Assembly (NCBI GenBank): GCA_037045225.1
Contig: JBAOHZ010000009.1
Coordinates: 1,984,001-2,048,000, forward strand
Source of the DNA: Nitrospira sp.
GTDB taxonomy: Bacteria; Nitrospirota; Nitrospiria; Nitrospirales; Nitrospiraceae
DNA: 64,000 bases
Reading direction: 5' to 3'
Shown here: positions 25,120 to 32,205 of the stretch, one piece after another
How positions within the stretch are numbered: position 1 is the first letter of the stretch
Layout of the letters: every line of letters begins with the position of its first letter
Notes under the pieces: model-generated
Told to the model about the DNA's origin: nothing
Seen by the model: only the letters and a program-made list of their open reading frames with translations
The model's database searches: none
Position numbers and translations under genes: made by a program

Positions 25120-25813
25120 GCGTCGCGGCGCATGTGTGCCGGAGGCGTAGCATCTCGTTGCCGCCGCGCTGAAGCTCATACCCCACCCGTTCGATCGAGA
25201 GGTGATGGCCCTCTCGACGAAGCTGTTCACAGACCGGCTCCAAGTGCTGTGAGCGTTCCGCGCGGAGCGCGAGCAGGGGGAAGATCCTCACTTCACGCGC
25301 CACTCGCAACAGGGCCCGAATCGCATTGAGGTGAAACGCCTGATCGAAGTGATCCGAGTAGAGAAAGAGAAAGTGCGACGACAGTGCGAGGTCGAACCGA
25401 TCTGATTCGAACGGGAGGTTCGGTAAGGCGCCGCAAACATACCGTCCTGCCTCCCGTTCCCTGCTGAAATCGGCCACAAAGGTATCCATTACCGCGATCC
25501 GGTTCCGTCGCAGGTCCTCCGGATCGCGATGATACCTCCAGATCCAATTCTGCGGCGTCGCCCGCACCTGCGCGATGACGTGATCCAGGGTTGAGAAGAA
25601 TTGCCGTTGGATCTCCGCGCCGCTGAATTGATACAGTGGATCGATTGAACAGACGTTGCCACCGGCCGCCGTGAGCTCGGCGTTGAAGCTGGACGGCCCG
25701 GCGGCACAGTCCAGAATGCGGCCCCTGCGATCGGCCTCGCTGAGTGAAAACATCAACTCATATTCGCGCAGCGACCGTCCGAACGGCACGGTTTGGTCAA
25801 GACGGAGGCTCAT
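25109..25813 (-). CDS. SAM-dependent methyltransferase-like protein
   Basis: 234 residues. GRILDCAAGPSSFNAELTAAGGNVCSIDPLY gives the Rossmann motif I (here DCAAGPSS rather than DxGxGxG) and an acidic beta-2 end; LPNLPFESDRFDLALSSHFLFLYSD is motif IV-like. Class I methyltransferase fold; substrate unknown. It is the only minus-strand gene between the HxlR gene and the HIU hydrolase, so an odd insert in the island. Confidence 0.75.
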   Translation of the reverse strand: MSLRLDQTVPFGRSLREYELMFSLSEADRRGRILDCAAGPSSFNAELTAAGGNVCSIDPLYQFSGAEIQRQFFSTLDHVIAQVRATPQNWIWRYHRDPEDLRRNRIAVMDTFVADFSREREAGRYVCGALPNLPFESDRFDLALSSHFLFLYSDHFDQAFHLNAIRALLRVAREVRIFPLLALRAERSQHLEPVCEQLRREGHHLSIERVGYELQRGGNEMLRLRHTCAATPSG

Positions 25814-25921
25814 GGGCGCACTGTATCAGAGGCACTCTTCACGAGACCATTAGCCTGCCGCGAGTGATTTGTGGGTGAGGCGACTGCTGGCGAGTGGCAG
25901 GACAGGAATGGAGGCGCGGGC

Positions 25922-26653
25922 ATGAGGTTGTTGAAGGGCAAAGTGGCCATTGTGACCGGATCGTCCAGCGGCATCGGTCGCGCCATCGCCGAACGCCTGG
26001 CGCAGGATGGCGCGACGGTGGTGGTGAATTACCATGCGCGTGAGGAGAAGGCTCGGGAGGTGGCCGCGGGGATTCAGGCCAGTGGCGGGGCCGCTGCCGT
26101 CATCCAGGCGGACATGAGTCGGGTAACGGAAGCGCAACGCCTGGTGCAGGAGACGTTCCACCAGTTCCATCGCCTCGATATTCTCGTCAACAATGCGGGC
26201 CGGTTCATTCCGAAGAAGTTAGTGGAGACGACGGAAGCGGAGTTCGATGCCATTGTTGCGCTGAATGCGAAGGGGCCGTATTTTGCGATGCAGGCGGCGG
26301 CGAAGGTGCTCAGCGACGGTGGACGTATTGTGAATATTTCGTCGGCGCTCACCCACCTGAAGTTTCCCGGCGCCACGGCGCACCTGGGAAGCAAGGCGGC
26401 GCTGGAGCAGTACGGTAAGGGGCTCGCGCAGGAACTGGCGCCACGCGGTATTACCGTCAATACCGTGTTGCCGGGCTTTACGGATACCGGTGTGTTGACG
26501 GAGCCGTATCGCAACATGGGCGAACAGCTGTCGCCGTTCAAGCGGCTCGGGCTGCCGTCCGACGTGGCCGATGTGGTGGCGTTTTTGGTGAGTGAGCAGG
26601 CGCGCTGGTTGACGGGCCAGACGATACAGGCCGGCGGCGGCATCGTCATGTGA
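25922..26653 (+). CDS. short-chain dehydrogenase/reductase lacking the catalytic tyrosine
   Basis: 243 residues from ATG 25922 behind GGAGGCG. VTGSSSGIGRAIAE binds NAD(P), NNAG at 90-93, Ser at 140/141, and NTVLPGFTDT after. The active-site YxxxK reads H154-L-G-S-K158: His replaces the catalytic Tyr. Lys is kept. Either catalysis uses another residue or the protein binds cofactor without standard oxidoreductase activity. Overall length and C-terminus (GGGIVM) are standard. Confidence 0.9.
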   Translation: MRLLKGKVAIVTGSSSGIGRAIAERLAQDGATVVVNYHAREEKAREVAAGIQASGGAAAVIQADMSRVTEAQRLVQETFHQFHRLDILVNNAGRFIPKKLVETTEAEFDAIVALNAKGPYFAMQAAAKVLSDGGRIVNISSALTHLKFPGATAHLGSKAALEQYGKGLAQELAPRGITVNTVLPGFTDTGVLTEPYRNMGEQLSPFKRLGLPSDVADVVAFLVSEQARWLTGQTIQAGGGIVM

Positions 26654-26663
26654 CAGAATGTTG

Positions 26664-26718
26664 AAACAGGTTGCTCACGGCGTTCCGAGGCTAGGCGGGT
26701 GAGAAGAGCGACCTGTTT
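26664..26718 (+). repeat. long inverted repeat between SDR and NmrA genes
   Basis: Bases 26664-26676 pair with 26706-26718 (13 bp, one G-U in RNA; arms AAACAGGTTGCTC and GAGCGACCTGTTT) around a 29-base loop. A second pairing of CTCAC (26674-26678) with GTGAG (26699-26703) competes with it. It could be an intercistronic terminator, RNase site or attenuator; it ends about 29 bp before the NmrA start. Confidence 0.5.
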
Positions 26719-26746
26719 GAACAGTTTGAGGTAGAAGGAGGCATGT

Positions 26747-27697
26747 ATGGCGGAGAAGAAAATCATCGCGGTAGTTGGGGCGACCGGGGCGCAGGGCGGC
26801 GGGCTCGTGCGGGCGATCGTGAACGATCCCGGCAGTGGATTTGTTGCGCGTGCCATCACGCGTGATGTGAATTCTGAGAAGGCCAAGGCGTTGGCGAAGC
26901 TCGGGGCCGAAGTCGTGGCGGCAAATCTCGACGACGTGGACAGCCTGGCGCGCGCCTTTACCGGAGCCTATGGCCTGTTCTGCCTGACGAATTTCTGGGA
27001 ACATTTCTCGCCGGAAAAGGAGTATGCCCAGGTAAAGGCGCAGGCGACGGCGGCCAAGCAGGTCGGTGTGCAGCATGTCATCTGGTCGACGCTGGAGGAC
27101 ACGCGCCAGTGGGTGCCGCTCTCGGACAACCGGATGCCCACGCTGATGGGCAAGTATAAGGTCCCGCATTTCGATGCGAAGGGAGAAGCCGATCAAGAGT
27201 TCACGAAGCTCGGCGTGCCGACCACGTTTCTCCTCACATCGTTCTATTGGGACAACATGATTTCGTTCGGGATGGGTCCCAAAAAAGGACCGGATGGCAC
27301 GCTGGGCTTTACGCTTCCCATGGGCGATAAGAAGTTGCCTGGCATCGCCGCAGAGGATATCGGCAAGTGCGCATTGGGGATCTTCAAGAAAGGCCGTGAG
27401 TGTATCGGCAAGAGGGTGGCCATTGCCGGCGAACACTTGACCGGAACCGAGATGGCTGCGGCCATGACCAAGGCGTTCGGTCAACCGGTTCGGTACAACA
27501 AGGTGAGCCCTGAGCAGTATCGGGGATTCGGGTTTCCCGGTGCCGACGATCTGGGCAATATGTTTCAATTCAATCATGATTTTGCCGAGGCCTTCTGTGG
27601 GCCGCGTGATCCGGCGGTGGCGCGCGGTCTGAATCCCGCGTTGCTGACCTTCGATGCCTGGCTGGCGCAGAACAAGACCCGAATTCCCCTGACGTAA
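26747..27697 (+). CDS. NmrA/HSCARG-like NAD(P)-binding protein (copy 3)
   Basis: 316 residues. IIAVVGATGAQGGGLVRAI with the GxxGxxG turn, AITRDVNSEKAKAL, a Tyr-free active site, and FCLTNFWEHFSPEKEY then HVIWSTLEDTR match NmrA/HSCARG proteins. These bind NADP(H) and sense redox state rather than reduce a substrate. RBS GAAGGAGG. Followed by a RidA gene at 25 bp. More distant from copies 1 and 2 than those resemble typical reductases. Confidence 0.9.
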   Translation: MAEKKIIAVVGATGAQGGGLVRAIVNDPGSGFVARAITRDVNSEKAKALAKLGAEVVAANLDDVDSLARAFTGAYGLFCLTNFWEHFSPEKEYAQVKAQATAAKQVGVQHVIWSTLEDTRQWVPLSDNRMPTLMGKYKVPHFDAKGEADQEFTKLGVPTTFLLTSFYWDNMISFGMGPKKGPDGTLGFTLPMGDKKLPGIAAEDIGKCALGIFKKGRECIGKRVAIAGEHLTGTEMAAAMTKAFGQPVRYNKVSPEQYRGFGFPGADDLGNMFQFNHDFAEAFCGPRDPAVARGLNPALLTFDAWLAQNKTRIPLT

Positions 27698-27722
27698 TGA
27701 CGATCTGACAAAAGGAGTGAGC

Positions 27723-28109
27723 ATGGCACGGCAGAATGTTTCCACCGGTGGACCCTGGGAAGCCAAGATTGGCTATTCGCGCGCCGTGCGTGTTGGTGCG
27801 CATGTGCAGGTATCGGGTTCCACGGCGATGACGCCATCCGGTTTGGTCGGCAAGGACGATCCCTATGCGCAAACCGTTCAGGCTCTGAAGACGATCGAGG
27901 CGGCGTTACAGCAAGCCGGGGTTTCGCTGGCCGATGTGGTGCGGACCAGAATCTATATGGCCAACATCGATCAGTGGCAGGAAGTCGGCCGGGCGCACGG
28001 AGAAGTGTTCGGCAATATCAGGCCTGCGACGACGATGGTCGAAGTGAAGCGGCTCATCGACCCGGATATGTTGGTTGAGATCGAAGCGGACGCGATTTCA
28101 CCGCAATAG
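27723..28109 (+). CDS. RidA family protein (enamine/imine deaminase)
   Basis: 128 residues from ATG 27723 (GTG 27717 overlaps the RBS AAAGGAG). GPWEAKIGYSRAVRVGAHVQVSGSTA and VVRTRIYMANIDQWQEVGRAHGEVFG, with late RPATTMVEVKRLIDPDMLVEIEADA: the Arg and Glu that bind and hydrolyse imines in RidA (R105, E120 in E. coli) have counterparts. Clears 2-aminoacrylate or similar reactive imines. Confidence 0.9.
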   Translation: MARQNVSTGGPWEAKIGYSRAVRVGAHVQVSGSTAMTPSGLVGKDDPYAQTVQALKTIEAALQQAGVSLADVVRTRIYMANIDQWQEVGRAHGEVFGNIRPATTMVEVKRLIDPDMLVEIEADAISPQ

Positions 28110-28159
28110 CAGCCTAGCCGAAGGTGCAGGATGTCCGCCGGCGGCGCACGGAGGGGTGG

Positions 28160-28828
28160 ATGAGCAGGCAATCACCGGAAATGACCCACCTGTGCAGGAT
28201 CGATCCGGTGATGAAGCGGGTCATCGGCGAAGTCGGGCCCTATGCGTTGCTGCCTCGAGTGAAGCGCTCCCCGTTTGAGTCGCTGGCCCGCGCCATTGCC
28301 TATCAGCAACTGCATGACAAGGCGGCGGAGAGTATTCTCAAACGGTTCATCGCGCTGTTCCCTGGTCGGCGGTTTCCTCGTCCGGCCGACCTGCTGGCGG
28401 TGGCGCCGGAGATCATTCGCAGCACTGGATTTTCTCGCGCCAAAATTGCCGCGCTGCATGATTTGGCGGCCAAGGCGATGGATGGAACCGTGCCGACCAC
28501 CGCGGTGATCCAGCGGCTCGATGATGACGCCATTGTTGAACGGTTGATTGCGGTGCGAGGTATCGGCCGATGGACCGTGGAGATGCTGCTGATTTTTCAG
28601 CTTGGTCGTCCCGATGTCCTGCCGGTGGATGACTTCGGTGTGCGGAATGGATTCCGGATCGCGTACAAACGACGTGCGATGCCGACCCCGAAAGAATTGA
28701 TGCGGTATGGGGAACGCTGGAGACCCTATCGCACGGCCGCAGCTTGGTATCTCTGGCGCGCGGCGGATCGTGCGAAGGTGGTGCGCCCGTCTCTACCGGC
28801 GGTGACGGCTGCAAGGAAGCGAGCTTGA
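28160..28828 (+). CDS. DNA-3-methyladenine glycosylase II-like (AlkA family)
   Basis: 222 residues from ATG 28160 (GGAGGGG upstream). Helix-hairpin-helix VRGIGRWTVEMLLIF then LPVDDFGVRNG with the catalytic Asp, as in AlkA and MAG. FESLARAIAYQQLHDKAAESI is the HhH-GPD N-terminal helix. Removes alkylated purines from DNA in base-excision repair. Lacks the AlkA N-terminal TBP-like domain, so is of the compact MAG type. It fits defence against electrophiles. Confidence 0.92.
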   Translation: MSRQSPEMTHLCRIDPVMKRVIGEVGPYALLPRVKRSPFESLARAIAYQQLHDKAAESILKRFIALFPGRRFPRPADLLAVAPEIIRSTGFSRAKIAALHDLAAKAMDGTVPTTAVIQRLDDDAIVERLIAVRGIGRWTVEMLLIFQLGRPDVLPVDDFGVRNGFRIAYKRRAMPTPKELMRYGERWRPYRTAAAWYLWRAADRAKVVRPSLPAVTAARKRA

Positions 28829-28829
28829 A

Positions 28830-29693
28830 ATGGCTGACCCACGGAAGCGCCTGGATGCGAATCGAGCCGGGAACTTCTACGTCGATTCCACCTGCATCGA
28901 TTGTGATGCCTGCCGCCAACTGGCGCCGGCGAGTTTCGCTGAGGTCGGCGACTATTCTGCGGTGACGCATCAACCGATCACCGAACTGGAACAGAGGCAG
29001 GCCTATCGCGCCTTACTCGCCTGTCCGACCGGGTCGATCGGGGCCGAGCATACGAACCACACCCTCTTGAGTGCCGCGAAAGCCGACTTCCCGCTCCTGA
29101 TTGAAGGGAACGTCTATTACTGCGGGTTTAATGCGGAACAGTCGTTCGGGGCGAACAGTTTCTTCGTGCAGCATCCGGACGGCAATTGGCTGATTGATTC
29201 GCCGCGGTATCTCAAACCACTGGTCGATGCCTTCGACCGGCTGGGAGGTATCGCCCATATTTTTCTCACCCATGAAGATGATGTGGCGGACGCCGCCAGG
29301 TATGCGCGCCGGTTCGGGGCAGAACGGATTATCCACCGTGCGGATGTCCATGCCATGCCCGATGCGGAGGTAATTGTCGAAGAGGCCGCGCCCCGTTTGT
29401 ACGGGAACGACTTCCGCATCATCCCCGTACCAGGCCATACGGCGGGCAGTCTCTGTCTGCTGTATCGGGACCGGTTCCTCTTCACCGGCGATCACCTCTG
29501 GTGGGACCCGGAGATGAGGGAACTCGCCTCGCCACGGCAGTTGGTGTGGAATGCAGCAGCCTTACACCGTTCCATCGAGCAACTGACGGAATATCCGTTC
29601 GAATGGGTGTTGGCCGGTCATGGCGGGCGTGTCTCCCTGCCACAATCGGACATGCAGGTCGCGTTGCGCGATCTGGTGGAGCGACGGCGATGA
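28830..29693 (+). CDS. ferredoxin-metallo-beta-lactamase fold fusion protein
   Basis: 287 residues. N-terminal 4Fe-4S set C22-x2-C25-x2-C28 ... C65-P, then an MBL domain (about 85-280). The usual HxHxDH is altered to T-H147-E-D149-D150-V-A-D, but VPGHTAGS, FTGDH and VLAGHGG remain. This altered motif is, as I recall, typical of a separate MBL subfamily (often HxDDVAD). Role unknown; the cluster suggests redox use. The stop overlaps the ankyrin gene start (ATGA). Confidence 0.83.
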   Translation: MADPRKRLDANRAGNFYVDSTCIDCDACRQLAPASFAEVGDYSAVTHQPITELEQRQAYRALLACPTGSIGAEHTNHTLLSAAKADFPLLIEGNVYYCGFNAEQSFGANSFFVQHPDGNWLIDSPRYLKPLVDAFDRLGGIAHIFLTHEDDVADAARYARRFGAERIIHRADVHAMPDAEVIVEEAAPRLYGNDFRIIPVPGHTAGSLCLLYRDRFLFTGDHLWWDPEMRELASPRQLVWNAAALHRSIEQLTEYPFEWVLAGHGGRVSLPQSDMQVALRDLVERRR

Positions 29694-30385
29694 GCTGGAA
29701 TCAGATGGGTTGGACGTGTGCTCTGTCATGGACCGGGCTGCTCTTCATGGTGAGCGTCAGCCTGGCCTCCGCTGAGCCGACTTATCGGAGCGGTGACCAG
29801 GCCTTGATTGGGGCGGCAGAACGCAACGATGTCGAGGTTGTGCGGCGGCTGTTGAAAGAAGGCGCCGGCGTCCGTGCTCGTGATTCGCAGGGACGCACGG
29901 CCCTGATGGCTGCAACGTATGGGAACCATGTCGAGGTCGCCACATTGTTGATTCAGGCCGGTTCCGATGTGAATGCGCAGGATGCCATACAAAACAGTCC
30001 CCTGTTGTTGGCCGGGGCTAGCGGGTATCTCGACATTCTGCGAATGACGTTGGCCGCCAATCCAGACTTCAGGATCTACAATCGCTACGGAGGCACCGCC
30101 TTGATCCCGGCCTGCGAGCGGGGGCACGTGGAAGTGGTGAAAGAACTGTTGAAGACGAAGATCGAGGTGAATCACGTCAACCGGCTGGGCTGGACGGCGT
30201 TGCTGGAGGCCATCATTCTCGGTGACGGCGGACCGGCGCATCAAACCATCGTCGGGTTGCTTGTGGCTGCCGGGGCCGATCTGAACCTTGCCGACGGAGA
30301 TGGAGTGACGCCCCTCCGGCATGCTAGACAGAAGGGCTATCGAGTCATCGCCGACCTTCTCCTGTCGGCGGGGGCACGGGAGTAA
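29690..30385 (+). CDS. exported ankyrin-repeat protein
   Basis: 231 residues from ATG 29690; ATGA overlap with the MBL gene. Signal peptide to about SLASAEPT (residue 28). Then about five to six ankyrin repeats, for example GDQALIGAAERNDVEVVRRLLKEG, DSQGRTALMAATYGNHVEVATLLIQAG and DGVTPLRHARQKGYRVIADLLLSAG. Periplasmic ankyrin proteins bind partners; AnkB of Pseudomonas supports periplasmic catalase, which would fit the nearby OxyR, but that is analogy. Confidence 0.9.
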   Translation: MSWNQMGWTCALSWTGLLFMVSVSLASAEPTYRSGDQALIGAAERNDVEVVRRLLKEGAGVRARDSQGRTALMAATYGNHVEVATLLIQAGSDVNAQDAIQNSPLLLAGASGYLDILRMTLAANPDFRIYNRYGGTALIPACERGHVEVVKELLKTKIEVNHVNRLGWTALLEAIILGDGGPAHQTIVGLLVAAGADLNLADGDGVTPLRHARQKGYRVIADLLLSAGARE

Positions 30386-30412
30386 CCGGCAGGGCGTGCC
30401 GCCGATCTTCCC

Positions 30413-30763
30413 TCAACTCCCTCGATAAGTGCTGTAGCCGAAGGGGCTCAGGAGCAGCGGAATGTGATACGGCTGTGTGACATCGCGCAGGCTGAAGATC
30501 ACGACGATCTCGGGGTAAAAGGTCGTCATGTTCTGTGATCGAAAATAAGATGAGACCTCAAACGTGAGGCGGTAGATCCCGGCCTGAAGGCGCAGGTTCG
30601 CAGGGTACACGTCGTCGGTACGGCCGTCCGTATCCGTCCTGCTCCTGCCCAGCACGGTCCAGATTCCTGCCAACCCCTGGCCTTCCAACGTGACGGGTAT
30701 GCCCTGCGCCGGCCGGCCTTGCGCAATGTCCAACACATGCGTGCTGATTCGTGACCCGGCCAT
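30413..30763 (-). CDS. uraH: 5-hydroxyisourate hydrolase (transthyretin-like)
   Basis: 116 residues from ATG 30763, which follows AGGAGG; the upstream ATG 30778 would overlap that RBS. ISTHVLDIAQGRPAQGIPV opens the fold and the C-terminal YRGS signature is intact, with the catalytic His and Arg of HIUases (THVLD, HIPLLLSPF). Converts 5-hydroxyisourate from urate oxidation toward allantoin. No urate oxidase is seen in the window. Lies directly downstream of oxyR on the same strand. Confidence 0.94.
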   Translation of the reverse strand: MAGSRISTHVLDIAQGRPAQGIPVTLEGQGLAGIWTVLGRSRTDTDGRTDDVYPANLRLQAGIYRLTFEVSSYFRSQNMTTFYPEIVVIFSLRDVTQPYHIPLLLSPFGYSTYRGS

Positions 30764-30788
30764 TCTTCCTCCTGTCATTGTGTGAGGC

Positions 30789-31703
30789 TTATGATCGTGA
30801 GGTGATGGGCATCAGCCCGGGAATTTTCAACGCACCGACCGCATCCTGGATCACCGGAATCACCGACGGCCTCGTGAATCCCTTCCGCCAGGCCAGCGCA
30901 ATCCTGCGTTCCGGCACCGGCTTCATGAATTCCAGCACCGCCAGTCGTTTGTTGTGGTGTTTGGCCGTGACGGCGCTGCATGGCATGACGGTGATGCCCA
31001 GCCCGGAGGCCACCATCTGGCGGATCGTCTCCAGCGAGTTCCCCTGCAAACTTTCCGTGTCCGACCGGCTGAGTTCCGGACACGTGTCCAGCACTTGTTG
31101 CCGGAAGCAATGTCCGGCATGCGGGAGCAGTACGCGCTCGTGACTCAAGACGATCGAATCGATTTTTGATCGTTTGGCAAGCCGGTGGTCAGCCGGCACG
31201 ACGGCCTTAAATGGTTCATCGTAGAGCGTGTGGGTGAGAATGCCCGCTTCTTCGAACGGCAGCGCAATCATGATCACGTCCAATCTGCCACTTTTCAGCA
31301 TGGCGGTCAGATTGACGGTCAGATTCTCTTCGATTTCGAGCGGCATGCCTGGTGCGCGTTTGTGCAGCTGCGGGATCAGGTCCGGCAAGAGATACGGCCC
31401 CACCGTGGCGATCACCCCGAATCGTAGCGCCCCGACGAGCTGATTCTTTCCCCGCGCGGCGAGCAGTTTGATCTGCTCCGCTTCCTCCAGCACACGTTGC
31501 GCCTGATGGACGATCTGCTCCCCCAGCGGCGTGAGCTCGACGTGATTTTTTCGTCGCTCGAAGATGGGCACTCCCAGTTCATCCTCCAGCTTTTTGATCG
31601 CCAGGCTGAGCGCAGGTTGGGTGACAAACATCCGGTCCGCCGCCCGTCCGAAATGATGTTCGCGCGAGACCGCCACGATGTACTGCAGTTCCGTCAGGGT
31701 CAC
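30789..31703 (-). CDS. oxyR: hydrogen peroxide regulator OxyR (LysR family)
   Basis: 304 residues. LysR HTH at the N-terminus (MTLTELQYIVAVSREHHFGRAADRMFVTQPALS). The peroxide-sensing cysteines C199 and C208 lie in GHCFRQQVLDTCPE, at exactly the E. coli OxyR numbers, followed by SLETIRQMVASGLGITVMP. Oxidation forms a C199-C208 disulfide and activates antioxidant genes. uraH follows at 25 bp. The start faces a small lipoprotein gene across a 133-bp gap. Confidence 0.95.
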   Translation of the reverse strand: MTLTELQYIVAVSREHHFGRAADRMFVTQPALSLAIKKLEDELGVPIFERRKNHVELTPLGEQIVHQAQRVLEEAEQIKLLAARGKNQLVGALRFGVIATVGPYLLPDLIPQLHKRAPGMPLEIEENLTVNLTAMLKSGRLDVIMIALPFEEAGILTHTLYDEPFKAVVPADHRLAKRSKIDSIVLSHERVLLPHAGHCFRQQVLDTCPELSRSDTESLQGNSLETIRQMVASGLGITVMPCSAVTAKHHNKRLAVLEFMKPVPERRIALAWRKGFTRPSVIPVIQDAVGALKIPGLMPITSRS

Positions 31704-31725
31704 GGCGTCCCTCCTTCATCGATAA

Positions 31726-31754
31726 GATTAGTTAATCATCTGGTCATAGACTAT
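31726..31754. promoter_or_regulatory. candidate OxyR/LysR sites in the divergent gap
   Basis: GATTA-GT-TAATC at 31726-31737 is a short dyad, and ATAG-A-CTAT at 31746-31754 contains the ATAG/CTAT half-site elements, though with a one-base rather than seven-base gap. Position just upstream of oxyR fits LysR autoregulation. The match to the OxyR consensus is partial. Confidence 0.4.
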
Positions 31755-31836
31755 CAATTGGACTGATTCATCGGCAATCGATATCGTACATGACATGGGG
31801 ACAGAGCAGGCACGACAGCATTGAAAGGAGGTTCCT

Positions 31837-32070
31837 ATGCGCAGCGTTGAAATGGTCATCATGATCGCGGCAGCATCAGCATTGATACAGGGGTGTGCGA
31901 CGTCGGCCAAGCCGGTATCCGATCAGGCCCGGGTCGACCGATCCGATGTGATTCAGGAACGTATGCATGAGGGCACGGCGGACCGTGCTCAGGTGGAGAT
32001 CAGTGACGAGCAGGTGCGCGAATACGTGGAGCGGCAGAAGGAGCCGGGCTCAACGCTTCTGTTCCGGTAA
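31837..32070 (+). CDS. small lipoprotein, unknown function
   Basis: 77 residues with AAAGGAGG before the ATG. Signal peptide and lipobox ALIQGC, cleavage before residue 20. The mature part is short and charged (VSDQARVDRSDVIQERMHEG). Divergent from oxyR, so possibly under its control. No family recognised. A strong hairpin follows at 32074. Confidence 0.7.
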   Translation: MRSVEMVIMIAAASALIQGCATSAKPVSDQARVDRSDVIQERMHEGTADRAQVEISDEQVREYVERQKEPGSTLLFR

Positions 32071-32073
32071 GGC

Positions 32074-32106
32074 GGAAGGGCCGGGGTCTCAGGCCCCGGC
32101 CCTTCC
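32074..32106 (+). terminator. 13-bp perfect stem-loop after the small lipoprotein
   Basis: GGAAGGGCCGGGG (32074-32086) pairs perfectly with CCCCGGCCCTTCC (32094-32106) around a 7-base loop. No U-tract follows. Very stable; it starts 4 bp after the stop. Confidence 0.7.
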
Positions 32107-32169
32107 CGCTGGTTCTGCGGCCTGCTTGCAAATGGTGGTCCCGTACGGGTAACAGAGAGGGAGAAGAAG

Positions 32170-32205
32170 ATGAGTTCACTGCCGCCACTGGATACGCATT
32201 CGTGA
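32170..32205 (+). other. 11-codon mini-ORF overlapping the transporter start
   Basis: ATG 32170 behind GGGAGAAGAAG reads MSSLPPLDTHS and stops with TGA at 32203-32205, sharing GTGA with the GTG start (32202) of the transporter. The only good RBS in the leader belongs to this mini-ORF, so it may couple translation into the transporter. Confidence 0.4.
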
